Origin: Saccopteryx bilineata
Taxonomy: Eukaryota; Chordata; Mammalia; Chiroptera; Emballonuridae
Length of the DNA stretch: 64,000 nucleotides
Direction: 5' to 3'
NCBI RefSeq assembly: GCF_036850765.1
Contig: NC_089494.1
Location: forward strand, 57,987,809 to 58,051,808
Shown piece by piece: positions 1-11,904 of the stretch (position 1 is the first letter of the stretch; every line of letters starts with the position of its first letter). The translations under genes were made by a program, and so were the position numbers. Below the pieces are notes generated by a model. The model had not been told where the DNA came from and did no database searches. It saw only the letters and a list, made by a program, of their open reading frames with translations.

Positions 1-114
1 TCCAGGGAGGGTGAAACTCTTTTAATAGGGAAAATTTGGTGAAACCCAGGCTGAAGCAATGGATGAAAGAGTTCAACAAGTAGAGGCAGCCAGGCTGAGA
101 AAGATGCCTGATTT

Positions 115-504
115 TAAGGTGACTAACTTTTTTATAATGAAAAGGAGGACAAAAATAAATTGAAGAAAACAATATAGTAAATTAAAGAAACATTTTACTC
201 ATTGCAACAATAATACACTATAATATGATAAATGCACAATAATACATTTGTAATATTTTATATTGTAATTATGCTTACATGCCTATTAATTTTTAATAAT
301 AATTGTAAGAAAAAAGTACTCATTTAGATACAAACATGTCACATCACACACAATGTATCAACTCTGCAGCGATCGAATACGGACATTTACAGATTAGTCT
401 TCCAATATCAAAAAGGAGGACATGTAGGAGGACACTTTTCGAGGGAGGACTGAACTTACAAAAGAAGGACAGTCCTCCCTAAAGAAGGATGATTGGTCAC
501 CTTA
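115..504. mobile_element. MITE with short inverted ends, probably non-autonomous hAT
   Basis: Ends are TAAGGTGAC and GTCACCTTA, perfect inverted repeats. The flanks are CTGATTT at 108-114 and CTGATTT at 505-511, a TSD of 7 bp (or 8 bp with one mismatch if the element starts at 116). The right part repeats aggaggac-type motifs. There is no coding capacity in the AT-rich 390 bp. Assignment to hAT rests on TSD length only. Confidence 0.65.
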
Positions 505-786
505 CTGATTTGGACATTGTTAACAAATGATACCTTTAACCCTTGAACTGTGCTCAAAGGAGTATTTGAGTGAGAGACGGGAATGAACCACATTTTTTAT
601 TTTATTGTATTATGGCATGAATTTAATAATTTGACCAATTATTTTTATCTGGGGTTTTTTCTTTACTATAGTTATAAAGTTGATACCTGGAAGGACATTT
701 AAATTGGTCTTTTTTTTGTTGGTAAAATAACTGGTAAAATTTTCGGTACATACAAGGGTCTCATTCAGAAATAGATTTTACTTAAA

Positions 787-829
<43 letters not shown>

Positions 830-1968
830 AACATCATTTGGAGGATAGATTTCGGGAGAAATATCCAGCATCACGTTTCATCTTGTACTGACTGGCTGTA
901 CAATGCACAGGGATCTATTCATTATCTGTTCTTATATAGCACCAGTGCTAATGGGATTAGCTTCCAGAATGATAATTAATTATGTTAGCTACTATTTTAC
1001 ATTATAATCCTATACTAATAAGATTAATTTGGCAAGAGATTTATAGTTTTTCAGAGTTCAACTTGTCTTTAATTTTGATCTATATATTTTGGAAAGTTAA
1101 ATTCTGAGATTAAAATATTATAAATATTTTATGACCAATGTATAGTATATATTAAAAATGTTTATTTGAAACTTATAGCTGTTTGGCTTTAGACTAATCT
1201 CCCATTTATCATGATCACTGAAAAAATAAAATAAATAGTTGAAAGGTGACATTTATTTTTTATATTAGTTGCAGTTAAAGTTAGTCTTGGGAGTAATATT
1301 TCTTCTTTGAATCAAATCATAAAGAACAGATGAGAAATATGGAGGCTGTCTTTTAAATGATAAGGCATTTTCATTCTATTTTTATAGTATTTTTCCTATA
1401 AAATATATAGAGCAGTGCCTGGGATGATTATTTATTTCTGATTTAGTGAATGAAGGCATAACAATTAAGAAGAAATGACCAGCATTTATTATTTATTTTT
1501 ACCTTTCTTCTTATATATTAGTTCCCTAAATGAAAACAAACTATGTATTATTGAATTACCCTCCATTTTTCCTTCTTTTGTTCTGATCACCAGTCTTCAC
1601 TTTCAATATTAATGCTAATTATGGATTATTACTGAATATAAACAAAATCATATGGCATTTAAGGATATTTTTATTTCTTTTATAAATTTTCTTGTCTGTC
1701 ACACCCTATCAGTGGTATCTTGTATTGTCAATTTGTACTTTAATGTAATTAGCCTATCTCCTCTAATCTAGACTATAAATATTCTTTGAGGAATGGGATG
1801 ACCCTTACATTATTTTATATCCTCAATGTCTAACTTAATACTTGGTTATTTAAAATATTTTTAGTAAAGTTACTTTTATAATGTTTCAAAAATTTTTTTA
1901 ATATTGAATTTGCCCATATTTTTCTAAGTTTGAGTCTCCAAACATAAAGAAAACATTTTGAAACCATT
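505..1968. other. AT-rich intergenic sequence, no gene seen
   Basis: No conserved protein frame or recognised repeat apart from a (TG)n tract at about 791-825. Short frames here are low-complexity or chance. Confidence 0.6.
791..825. repeat. (TG)n microsatellite
   Basis: Alternating T and G after a short TA run; likely length-polymorphic. Confidence 0.95.
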
Positions 1969-1984
1969 AAAAGCCTATCAATTT

Positions 1985-2179
1985 GCCTGACCTGTGGTGG
2001 CGCAATGGTTAAAGTGTCAACCTGGAATGCTGAAGCTGCCAGTTCGGAGCCCTGGGCTTGCCCGGTCAAGACAAAAAAGAGAAGCAACTGTGAGTTGATG
2101 CTTCCCCGTCCCCCTCCCCCACAACTGCCTTTCTCTCTCTTGCTCCCCTCTCTAAAATCAATAAATAAAATAATTTTTA
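1985..2179 (+). mobile_element. tRNA-derived SINE, short group (CTGACCTGTGGTGGCGCAAT head)
   Basis: Starts near CCTGACCTGTGGTGG, has a B-box-like GTTCGGAGCCC, a CT-rich middle and an (AAATA)n tail. TSD AAAAGCCTATCAATTT at 1969-1984 against AAAAGCTTATCAATTT at 2180-2195, one mismatch in 16. The same group recurs in minus orientation near 8.8, 9.1 and 28.9 kb and in plus orientation near 36.4 kb. Confidence 0.88.
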
Positions 2180-2586
2180 AAAAGCTTATCAATTTATGTA
2201 ATCAACAAATCATTCTTTAGTAAGATACTTTGATTATTGCTGACTTTTCTTCTGAGATATAATACTCTTGATTTTAAGAAAAAAGCAGAATGTCTAAAAC
2301 ATTTGTGGCATGGTATCCATTCTGTACCTTCACGGGGCATTCCCATTTACCTAGGTATCTTTGAAATTTAAAAAATTTATCTTCTGGGTACTTATATTCT
2401 TTAATGCAATTATAAATGCAGGTAGGCTTCTTGGGTTGAATAAATACCAATTATTAAACGATTTATAGCAGATACCTGACCAAAATGTGTGGAAGCAGGA
2501 GGACAGATCACACAGGAGATAAAACACATCTTCTTACTATTGAAATGTCTTATTATGTCATACAGGATGTGACCTTACAAATAACT

Positions 2587-2957
2587 TTTTTTTTTTTGTA
2601 TTTTTCTGAAGCTGGAAACGGGGAGAGACAGTCTGACAGACTCCCGCATGCGCCCAACTGGGATCCACCTGGCACGCCTACCAGGGGGTGATGCTCTGCC
2701 CCTTGGGACGTCGCTCTGTTGCGACCAGAGCCACTCTAGCGCCTGGGGCAGAGGCCAAGAAGCCATCCCCAGTGCTTGGGCCATCTTTGCTCCAATGGAG
2801 CCTCACTGCGGGAGGGGAAGAGAGAGACAGAGAGGAAGGAGAGGGGGAGGGGTGGAGAAGCAGATGGGCGCTTCTCCTGTGTGCCCTGGCCGGGAATTGA
2901 ACCCGGGACTTCTACACGCCAGGCCGACGCTCTACCACTGAGCCAACCGGCCAGGGC
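2587..2957 (-). mobile_element. tRNA-derived SINE, long group (~370-400 bp)
   Basis: Reads from a poly-T at the left to the inverted tRNA-like head GAGCCAACCGGCCAGGGC at the right. TSD CTTACAAATAACT occurs at 2574-2586 and again at 2957-2969, perfect over 13 bp. The long group has a tRNA-like head plus about 250 bp of body with GC-rich 'gcgcctggggcagaggcc' motifs. Confidence 0.9.
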
Positions 2958-3010
2958 TTACAAATAACTCTTAACAGAAAAGTCGTTTGAAAGGTTCATT
3001 GATTAAGGAT

Positions 3011-3410
3011 AGTATGTTAGTTTCCCAGGGTCACTGTAAGAAATGACCACAAACCTCGTGCCTTACAATAACAGAAATTTGTTCTCTCATAGCTCTGGAG
3101 GCCAGGATGCTAAAATCAAGATGTTGGAAAGGTTGATTTTTTTTCTTTTTCTGGAGGCTCTAAAGGAGGATCTGTTCCATGCCTCTCTCCTAGTCTGTGG
3201 TGGCTGCCAGCAGTCCTTGATGTTCCTTGGCTTGAAATTGCACCACTCCAATCTCTACTTCTGTCTTCACATCACCCTCTTTTCTGTGTGTCTCCTTCTC
3301 TTCTGTATCTTATAAAAAAAAGTGACATTAGATTTAGAGTTCGCCTTAAGTGCAGCCACAGGTTCTGGGAGGACATATGTTTTGGGAACCTACTGTTGAA
3401 CACACTAGAT
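3011..3410. repeat. Old mammalian interspersed repeat, family uncertain
   Basis: Carries the familiar string TTAGTTTCCCAGGGTCACTG followed by 'acagaaatttgttctctcatagctctggaggc'-type sequence, common in old mammalian repeats. Diverged and without TSD. I cannot name the family with certainty; it may be old LTR or L1 3' material. Confidence 0.55.
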
Positions 3411-3923
3411 GTTTTTTACAAGGACTTAATCCTATAAATAAGAGAGTTTAGAAGCAATGAAGTATCATTATTCACTTGTTATTGTGGAAGACAATACTGT
3501 TTGGTAGAGAATGGACAGATAATGAAGGCTTGAATTAAGGCAGTGGGTTTGGAGAAGAAAAGCTAGATTCAAAGAGAAATATCTGGGATAAAGTATATAG
3601 CACTGAGTGATTTAAGGTAGGGAAGAATGAGAATGATCTCGGAAATAATAGAGTTGAGATGTCCGTGAGACACTTAGGATCAAAGGTCTTGTACCAGTTG
3701 GAAATGTGGGTTGGCGATTCAGAAGAAAGCTTGTGTAGTTGACTGTTAAATGAGAGTCTCTCAGTAAGGCATACTTATGAGTGTTCACATCTTTGTCCCT
3801 CTTCTAAATGGCTCTGTGCTTGGCTATCTGATTAATTTTAGTCAATGAGACATTAATAAGTATGATGAAAGCTTGGTAAGCTTTTGCATGTTGGATTTAT
3901 CCTCTTGAAACACCTCATTTTGG

Positions 3924-5880
3924 GGAAAATATCTCAACATAATAAAGGCCATATATGATAAACCATCAGTTAACATCATATTAAATGGCACGAAACTAAA
4001 GGCTTTCCCCTTTAAATCAGGAACAAGACAGGGTTGTTCACTCTCTCCACTCTTATTTAATGTGGTACTAGAGGTTCTAGCCAGAGCAATCAGACAAGAC
4101 AAAGAAATAAAAGGCATCCATATCGGAAAAGAAGAAGTAAAGGTATCACTTTTTGCAGATGATATGATCCTATACATCGAAAACCCCAAAGAATCCACAA
4201 AAAGACTACTAGAAACAATAAGCCAATACAGTAAGGTCGCAGGATACAAAATTAACATATAGAAGTCAATAGCCTTTCTATATGCCAACAATGAAACATT
4301 TGAGAACAAACTCAAAAGAATAATCCCCTTCGTGATTGCAACAACAAAAAAAACACCTAGGAATAAACATAACAAAGAATGTAAAGGACTTATATAATGA
4401 AAACTATAAACCATTGTTAAGGGAAATCGGAAAAGATATAATGAGATGGAAGAATATTCCTTGTTCTTGGTTAGGAAGAATAAATATAATCAAGATGGCC
4501 ATATTACCCAAAGCAATATACAAATTTAATGCAATTCCCATCAAAATGCCAATGACATTTTTTAAAGAAATGGAACAAAAAACCATCAGATTTATATGGA
4601 ACTATAAAAAAACCCGAATAGCCAAAGCAATCCTAAAGAAAAAGAATGAAGCTGGGGGCATTACAATACCTGACTTCAAACTATATTATAGGGCCACGAC
4701 AATCAAAACAGCATGGTATTGGCAGAAAAATAGACACTCAGACCAATGGAACAGAATAGAAAACCCAGAAATAAAACCACATATATATAGTCAAATAATT
4801 TTTGATAAAGGGGCCAACAACACACAATGGAGAAAAGAAAGCCTCTTCAATAAATGGTGCTGGGAAAACTGGAAAGCCACATGCAAAAGAATGAAACTGG
4901 ACTACAGTTTGTCCCCCTGTACTAAAATTAACTCAAAATGGATCAAAGATCTAAACAGAAGACCTGAAACAATTAAGTACATAGAAGAAGACATAGGTAC
5001 TAAACTCATGGTCCTGAGTTTTAAAGAGCATTTTATGAATTTGACTCCAAAGGCAAGGGAAGTGAAGGCAAAAATTAATGAATGGGACTACATCAGACTA
5101 AGAAGTTTTTGCTTAGCAAGAGAAACTGATAACAAAATAAACAGACAGCCAACTAGATGGGAAATGATATTTTCAAACAGCAGCTCAGATAAGGGCCTAA
5201 TATCCAAAATATACAAAGAACTCATAAAACTCAACAACAAACAAACAAACAATCCAATAAAAAAATGGGAAGAGGACATGAACAGACACTTCTCCCAGGA
5301 AGAAATACAAATGGCCAACAGATATATGAAAAGATGCTCATCTTCTTTAGTTATTAGAGAAATGCAAATCAAAACTGCAATGAGATACCACCTCACGCCT
5401 GTTAGATTAGCTATTATTAACAAGACAGGTAATAGCAAATATTGGAGAGGCTGTGGAGAAAAAGGAACCCTCATACACTGTTGGTGGGAATGTAAAGTAG
5501 TACAACCATTATGGAAGAAAGTATGGTGGTTCCTCAAAAAACTGAAAATAGAACTACCTTATGACCCAGCAATCCCTCTACTGGGTATATACCCCCAAAA
5601 CTCAGAAACATTGATACGTAAAGACACATGCAGCCCCATGTTCATTGCAGCATTGTTCACAGTGGCCAGGACATGGAAACAACCAAAAAGTCCGTCAATA
5701 GATTACTGGATAAAGAAGATGTGGCACATATACACTATGGAATACTACTCAGCCATAAGAAATGATGACATCGGATCATTTATAGCAAAATGGTGGGATC
5801 TTGATAACATTATACGAAGTGAAATAAGTAAATCAGAAAAAAACAGGAATTGCATTATTCCATATGTAGGTGGGACATAA
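3924..5880 (+). pseudogene. L1 ORF2p fragment: partial reverse transcriptase plus C-terminal domain
   Basis: The first part reads [25 protein letters not shown] RT sequence, with the catalytic FADDM motif at about 4153-4167 and a stop at 4260-4262. After a frame change near 4330, an uninterrupted frame of 514 codons runs from 4336 to the natural stop at 5878-5880. It covers the RT thumb and the Cys-rich C-terminus, with [15 protein letters not shown] near 5477-5521. The endonuclease domain is absent. The long open 3' half suggests fairly recent insertion, but the RT half is broken. Confidence 0.93.
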
Positions 5881-6131
5881 AAGTGAAACTAAGAGACATT
5901 GATAAGAGTGTGGTGGTTACAGGAGGAGGGGGGAAAGGGAGAGGGAAAGGGGGAGGGGGAGCACAAAGAAAACTAGATAGAAAGTGACAGAGGACAATCT
6001 GACTTTGGGTGATGGGGATGCAACATAACTGAACGACAAGATAACCTGGACATGTTATCTTTGAATATATGTATCCTGATTTACTGATGTCGCCCCATTA
6101 AAAGAATAAAATTATAATTAAAAAAAAAAAA
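3924..6131 (+). mobile_element. 5'-truncated L1 retrotransposon (element 1)
   Basis: Contains the end of ORF2, a G-rich 3' UTR (about 5921-5962) and a poly-A at 6119-6131. It is bounded by a perfect 17-bp TSD, GAAACACCTCATTTTGG, at 3907-3923 and 6132-6148. The implied nick on the other strand is TTTC/AAGAGG, a reasonable L1 endonuclease site. Truncation falls within the reverse transcriptase region, so it cannot move by itself. Confidence 0.95.
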
Positions 6132-6469
6132 GAAACACCTCATTTTGGAACCCAGCTGCCACACTGTAAAGAAGGACAAGATGTCCTACTACAGAGAAAA
6201 GCTTTATGAAGAAGACCTAGAAAATGAGCCCTGTATGGAAAGAAGCCTCCTAGAGGAGAACTGAGTGACCCCAACATTGAAGCCCTAGGTATGCACAAGA
6301 GGCCTTCTTGGGCTTCCTGGTACAGCCTAGCTGCCCACTGAATGCAGCCAGGTGAGGGACTCCTGCTAGTACCAAGTGGAACAAAAGAAACATTGGTCAA
6401 CCTACAGAACTGTGACAATTCAAAAAAAAAGTCTTTGTTTTAAAGCAACTAAGTTTTGAGGTTGTTTGT

Positions 6470-6858
6470 TATCATCTGTTCCAGACTCAATATTTGCATC
6501 ACCTCAACATTTATTTGTTGAAGCCCTTATTTCGAATTTGATGGAATTTGGGGATGGGGCCTTTGAGAGGTAATTAAGGTTAGATGAGGTCATGAGGGCA
6601 GGGACTCAGTCTGATGAAATGAAATTGGTACTTTAATAAGAAGAGTCAGCAGAGTTTGCTCTCTCTCTCTCTCTCTCTGCCATGTGAGGACACAATGAAA
6701 AGTCATCTGCAAGCCAGGAAGTGAGGTCTTACCAGAACTCAACCATGTTAGCATGCTGATTTCAGGCTTTCATCCTCCAAAAATGTGAGAAAATAAATTT
6801 CTGTTTTAGATACTTAGTCTATGATGCTTTGTTATGGCGGCCCAGATAAGATAACACC
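6470..6858 (+). mobile_element. Solo LTR of ERVL-MaLR type (MST/MLT1-like)
   Basis: Diagnostic order of motifs: 'aacatttatttgttgaagccc', 'ggggatggggcctttgagagg', 'catgtgaggacacaatgaaaag', 'aataaatttctgttttag', and 'ttgttatggcggccc' near the end. No internal retroviral coding sequence is present, so it is an old solo LTR. A (CT)n tract lies at 6657-6678. Confidence 0.8.
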
Positions 6859-7262
6859 CATCCACAGAAAACTGAATCACCTTGGAACATAATATATGAA
6901 CTGGGGAGTACAAAAAAAAGGAGATGATAATTGAAGTTGTGGGAATGGACCTTAAATAAGTAATTGCAACAATTAAGGAAGGCCATAGGAGGTGAAAACA
7001 TTAGTGAGATAGATAGGAACAATGACTAGTCATTGTTTTGATAAAATGTAATATAGATTCATTTAAATAATAAAGAATCAAGAAGTGGCACTCTTGAGAA
7101 AAAATTTCAAGAACAGAGGACTATCATGAAACTAGTATGAGGATTAAAATGGGCTATTGGATTTGGCATTTGGAAGACCATTGATGACAACAGTGAATAA
7201 GTACAAAACCTTCGGGCTACAAATAATCTTAGAGCAGCACTCTCAAATACAACATTTTAAGG

Positions 7263-7592
7263 CAGGGGTCCCCAAACTTTTTACACAGGGGGCCAGTTCA
7301 CTGTCCCTCAGACTACTGGAGGGCCGGACTATAAAAAAACTATGAACAAATTTCTATGCACATTGCACATATTTTATTTTAAAGTAATAAAACAAAACGG
7401 GAACAAATACAATATTTAAAATAAAGAACAAGTAAATTTAAATCAACAAACTGACCAGTATTTCAATGGGAACTATGCTCCTCTTATTGACCACCAATGA
7501 AAGAGGTGCCCCTTCCGGAAGTGCAGTGGGGGCCGGATAAATGGCCTCAGGGGGCCGCATGCGGCCCGTGGGCCGTAGTTTGGGGGCCCCTG
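7263..7592. mobile_element. Non-autonomous hAT MITE, 330 bp, perfect TSD
   Basis: Ends are CAGGGGTCCCCAAAC and GTTTGGGGGCCCCTG, inverted to each other. The TSD TTTTAAGG is perfect at 7255-7262 and 7593-7600, 8 bp as for hAT. The interior is AT-rich without a transposase. A shorter copy of the same family is at 49876-50066 in the opposite orientation. Confidence 0.93.
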
Positions 7593-7600
7593 TTTTAAGG

Positions 7601-8800
7601 TGATGGGAACATTCTGTTATCTACATAGTCCATTACGGTAGCCACTAGCTCTGTATATGGCTATTGTGCACTTAAAATGTGACTAGTATTCCAAAGGAAA
7701 TGAGATGATAATTTTAATTAATTAAAACAAAAATTTAATTACCTACTTGTGGCTGTTGGATACCATACTGGAAAGCACAGCATTGGAAACACCAAATATA
7801 AGGAAACTGAGGTCCCTAAGGTTAAGTAGGAAAGCTGTATTTTGCTCAAAGATAATTTGGGGAATGATAGCTCAAAAATGTTAATAATGAGGGGAAAAAA
7901 AAGACAATTTAAATGAAGTACACAAGAAAAATCAATTTCTTAAATATTTAAAACAATAATTGTATAATTTCAATTTACTGTGCAGAATATTGCCAAGAGC
8001 CTAAGAATTATTGAAAGCAATTTGTTAATTTATTTAATGATAAAGGAATTTAGTCAATTATACTTTGTAACACAGCTAAATTTGTCCAAGTAGCATGTAA
8101 ATACATCCTTCAGAATTTACATGTACATTTTTTTTTCTCCTGCACTGGAAGAAACACACTTCATTCTCAAATGCCCAGCTAATGTAATTCATCTTACCTG
8201 GAATATGCTAATCACAGGAAACTGTTCTCTAATTAACCTGAATCTTTTTTCTACAGAATCTTTAATTAAAGTTTATGAGACATTGGCAGACTTCAATAAC
8301 AACAATTTTAGATGGTTGTCGAGTTCATTCATCTTTCCTTTGCTCAGTCAAGGTGCACTAAATTTAGGTTGGAGAGTGTCAGAGAACAATTCCCTTCGAG
8401 GTTCCTGTAATTCATTCACAAGGAGGTATGTTGCATAGACATGGTGCCTGTATCAGGTAGGGTTTGACCAGGGAAGCAAGACCATTATGACTGTGTCTGT
8501 AAAGGTGTTATGGATGAGATTAGTATATGAAATAGCTTGCTCTCCCCGGTGTAGTTGGGCATCATCTGTTCTATTGAAGGCCTGAATAGCAAAAGGCGGA
8601 GGAAGAAGGGATTCACCTTTTTTTTTTCTACCTTACTGCTTGAGCTGGGCCATCTCATCTCATCTCTTCCTGCCCTTGGACTATTATAGCACCTCAAGTT
8701 TGGGGTTTGGCACAGACTATGACCACTTTTGATAATAAATTCCTATAAAGAAAAAGATTTCTGTGGAACTTCTAGTTCAGAGATTTTATTTCTTTCAAAT
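7601..8800. other. Intergenic sequence, no gene seen
   Basis: The frame at 8121-8438 has no recognisable domain, no splice or promoter context and low-complexity flanks, so it is not called. No recognised repeat. Confidence 0.5.
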
Positions 8801-8818
8801 TGAAATAACCCATCTTTT

Positions 8819-8855
8819 TTTTTTTTTTTTTATTCATTTAAGAAAGGAGAGGGGG

Positions 8856-8898
<43 letters not shown>

Positions 8899-9019
8899 GA
8901 GAGGAGCAGGAAGCATCAACTCCCATATGTGCCTTGACCAGGCAAGCCCAGGGTTTTGAACCGGCGACCTCAGCATTTCCAGGTCGACGCTTTATCCACT
9001 GCGCCACCACAGGTCAGGC
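8819..9019 (-). mobile_element. tRNA-derived SINE, short group
   Basis: Poly-T at left, (GA)n at about 8861-8893, and inverted head CCACCACAGGTCAGG at right. TSD TGAAATAACCCATCTTTT is perfect over 18 bp at 8801-8818 and 9020-9037. Confidence 0.93.
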
Positions 9020-9133
9020 TGAAATAACCCATCTTTTGTTTAATCATGTGGACCCCTATTTTCTAAAATAGTAATATTCCAGCTATAATTTTTTGAAGTA
9101 AAATTTTATTTTGAAAATTGCATCAACCTTTCT

Positions 9134-9194
9134 TTTTTATATATTTTTAAAAGATTTTTATTTATTCATTTGAGGGGGGGAGAGAGCAAAAGAA

Positions 9195-9231
<37 letters not shown>

Positions 9232-9355
9232 AGACACAAGGGGAGAGGAACAGGAAGCATCAACTCCATATGTGCCGGGCAAGCCCAGGTTCCAAACCAG
9301 AGACCTCTGCTTTCCAGGTTGACGCTTTATCCACTGCAACACCACAGGTCAGACT
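9134..9355 (-). mobile_element. tRNA-derived SINE, short group
   Basis: Same layout as the neighbour at 8.8 kb, with (GA)n at about 9196-9229. TSD GCATCAACCTTTCT (9120-9133) against GCATAAACCTTTCT (9356-9369), one mismatch. Confidence 0.9.
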
Positions 9356-9369
9356 GCATAAACCTTTCT

Positions 9370-10634
9370 GATGATACTTATTGGTTACACAGTGAAAGTC
9401 TGTTTTAAAATACAAAATGATTAGGAGAGAAGCTTAGGAGACAGAAGTTCATTGGGCTTCAAAAGATTGGTATCAAGTTTTGAGGTGGAACCAGGAGCAG
9501 ATCAGAACTTGTGCTTGGCAGGTGACTTTAGAGGAGATATGTGTCCACCGTAGATCTCAGTTTCTACATGTGCAAAATGAAAGTGGAGTATTAGAGAATC
9601 CTAAAGTTCCCTCCAGTTCTAAAATTAAAAGGGTCCTCTTTGGAATAACAAAAGTTATCTTGCATGCAACATAGTGCTTTTGCACACTGAGTGCTCAATA
9701 CATGCTAATGACAATGGCATTAAAAATGTAATGAATACTTGGATCAAAAAGGACATGCTTATTTTTGAAAACAACAAATAAGAATCCCCTTTATGTTCTC
9801 CAGTGAGAGGCTACTTGGTCAATATTTATAATTTGGTGAAGAGATGAAAGAGTGGATGAGGAGAGAGTCTGCAGAGCTGCTTCCTTGAACTATCTTCACA
9901 ATAGCATGCATTTTCAGGGTTAGTGCCCTTAAAAAGTTCTGCTGACTGAAAATGACACTGTGAATTATAGCCAGTTTTGATGGAATTAGGTGAGCAAGAA
10001 GAGGGCAGAATTACACAGAAAATTCTTTGGCGCTATAGTGTCCATTATTTGTTGAGAGGCCTCGTCAAGTTTCCATACTGGGCCAAGTATTTTTCATTTT
10101 CTCTCCACATCTTTCTCTGTCCTCCCGTACTGTCTGCCCAGAGGGGAAAACCTTTATGGGTTCCATCAACAAGCTCCAGTATCCTGTAGCATCTAGCTGA
10201 GTCTGGTCAATATAGGAGGTAGGGAGGAGACTGAGATCAAGGTATTTATTTCTTATATTTCTTCTTTGAGGTCAACGTGAGCTGCCAATGTCCTTTGAAA
10301 GGCGGGGACTGGTCCTCTCAAGGCAGCTGTCACTACACAAGCCTCTCTCCTTCTGTGTCCTGTTAACCTTTTTCTTCCTTCTCTGTCAGGTCCAGGGGTA
10401 GTGAGTTCTCTGCTGCTCTGAATCCCAAGTTTCTTCACTATCCCTGTGGTTTACTTATACTCCACTTTATAATTAGTCTCTTTGCAAGTTAATCCTCTTG
10501 GAATTAGTTTGAGTGTACCTGTTTCCTGTTGAGACCATGACTAATACACATCATTCTGCAAGTTGAGAATAAAGAGGAAATAGTAATTGGGGCCATATCA
10601 CCACACATCTTATTATGCAGACATCTACCACAGC
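9370..10634. other. Intergenic sequence, no gene seen
   Basis: Only short unsupported frames. No recognised repeat or conserved motif. Confidence 0.5.
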
Positions 10635-10648
10635 CCTCTGGACTCTAT

Positions 10649-11020
10649 TTTTTTTTTTTCTAATTCAGTGAGAGGAGGAAAGTCAGAGAGACAGTCTCCC
10701 ACAAGCACCTGGACCAGGAACCACCCAGCAAGCCCACTGAGGGGTGATGCTTTGCCCATCTGGGGCATTGCTCCATTGCACAGCAACTGAGCACTTCTTA
10801 GTGCCCAAAGTGAAGGCTATGGAGCCATCATCAGCGTCTGGGGCCAACTTGCTCTAATTGAGCCATGCTGCGGGGGGGGGGGAGAAAAAGAGAGAGAAGC
10901 AAGAGAGGGAGGGGTAGAGAAGCAGATGGGCACTTTTCCTGTGTGCCCTGACTGGGGATTGAACCCAGGGCATCCACACACTGGACCAAAGCTCTACCAC
11001 TGAGCCAACCAGCCAAGGCC
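10649..11020 (-). mobile_element. tRNA-derived SINE, long group, diverged
   Basis: Poly-T at 10648-10660 and inverted head TGAGCCAACCAGCCAAGGCC at right. Approximate TSD cctctggactctat / cctttggactatct. More diverged than the copies at 25.1 and 62.9 kb. Confidence 0.82.
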
Positions 11021-11062
11021 CCTTTGGACTATCTTATGAGTGCTCTGTCACTTTCTCATTTT

Positions 11063-11446
11063 TTTCCCTTCTTTTCCAAATGAGAGGAAGGGAGATAGAG
11101 AAACAGACTCTTGCATGTGCCCAGACTGGTACCCCCACCCCCAGCAAGCCCACTAGGGGGCGATGCTCTGCCTATCTGGGGCCATGCTCACAACTGAGCT
11201 GTTTTTTAGTGCCTGAGGCAGAGGCTCCATGGAGCCATTGAGTGATGTGTTAAAACTGATAGATCAAACCAGTCGAGCTATGGCTGTGTGAGGGGAAGAG
11301 AGAGAGAGAGAGATAAAGAGAGACAGAGAAGGGGGAGTGGTGAAGAAACACATAGGCTCTTCTCCTGTGTGCCCTGACCAGGAATTGAACTTGGAACATC
11401 CACAGGCCGAGCCAACGCTCTACCACTGAGAAAACCGGCCAGGGTC
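11063..11446 (-). mobile_element. tRNA-derived SINE, long group, diverged
   Basis: Inverted head 'gagaaaaccggccagggt' at 11428-11445 and 'cccactagggggcgatgctctgcc'-type body near 11150. Approximate TSD cactttctcatttt / cactctcattttct. Left boundary uncertain by about 10 bases. Confidence 0.78.
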
Positions 11447-11683
11447 CACTCTCATTTTCTTCCCCAACCATCAACGTCTTGTGACCTCATGAACCAATCA
11501 AGAAACAAGGCTATAGCTAGTTCAAAACGAAGCCAGAAATGCTTAATTCATTTTCTCACCCTTCCAGTAATTGTCTCTACTTCCACTTTTGGTGCTATAG
11601 AGTCTATGAGATCCCCAGTCAAAGGCAGAGAGTTTGTCTTAGACTTCTGTTGTCCCCCGAGCCTGGAACACAATAAATGCTAA

Positions 11684-11708
11684 AACAAACAAACAAACAA
11701 ACAAACAA
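11684..11708. repeat. (CAAA)n microsatellite
   Basis: Tandem CAAA units. Confidence 0.9.
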
Positions 11709-11904
11709 ATGAAAATGCTTGTATAATAGTACATGAAAGATGGAATGAAGAAAATGTGTATTTGTTAAGCTTCTGTGTCCAGGCAGCCCAGGGCTGTTCT
11801 ACTTCTCTCCGGTGCTTGAGGATGCTCTGTGCTCTTCTTGCCTCCAGGTACACCACTGCTGCTGGGTTCTGACCAGTTGTACGCTGGCAGATGGTTTTCT
11901 TTGT

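Noticed and set aside
797..979. Cys/Val repeat frame
   Set aside because: Begins in the (TG)n microsatellite and has no homologue-like features.
4336..5880. Longest open frame in the window as a host gene
   Set aside because: Its motifs (RT thumb, HCWWECK-type Cys-rich end), 3' UTR, poly-A and flanking TSD identify it as L1 ORF2.
8763..9071. 102-codon frame rich in Arg-Glu
   Set aside because: Arises from the (GA)n core of an inverted SINE.
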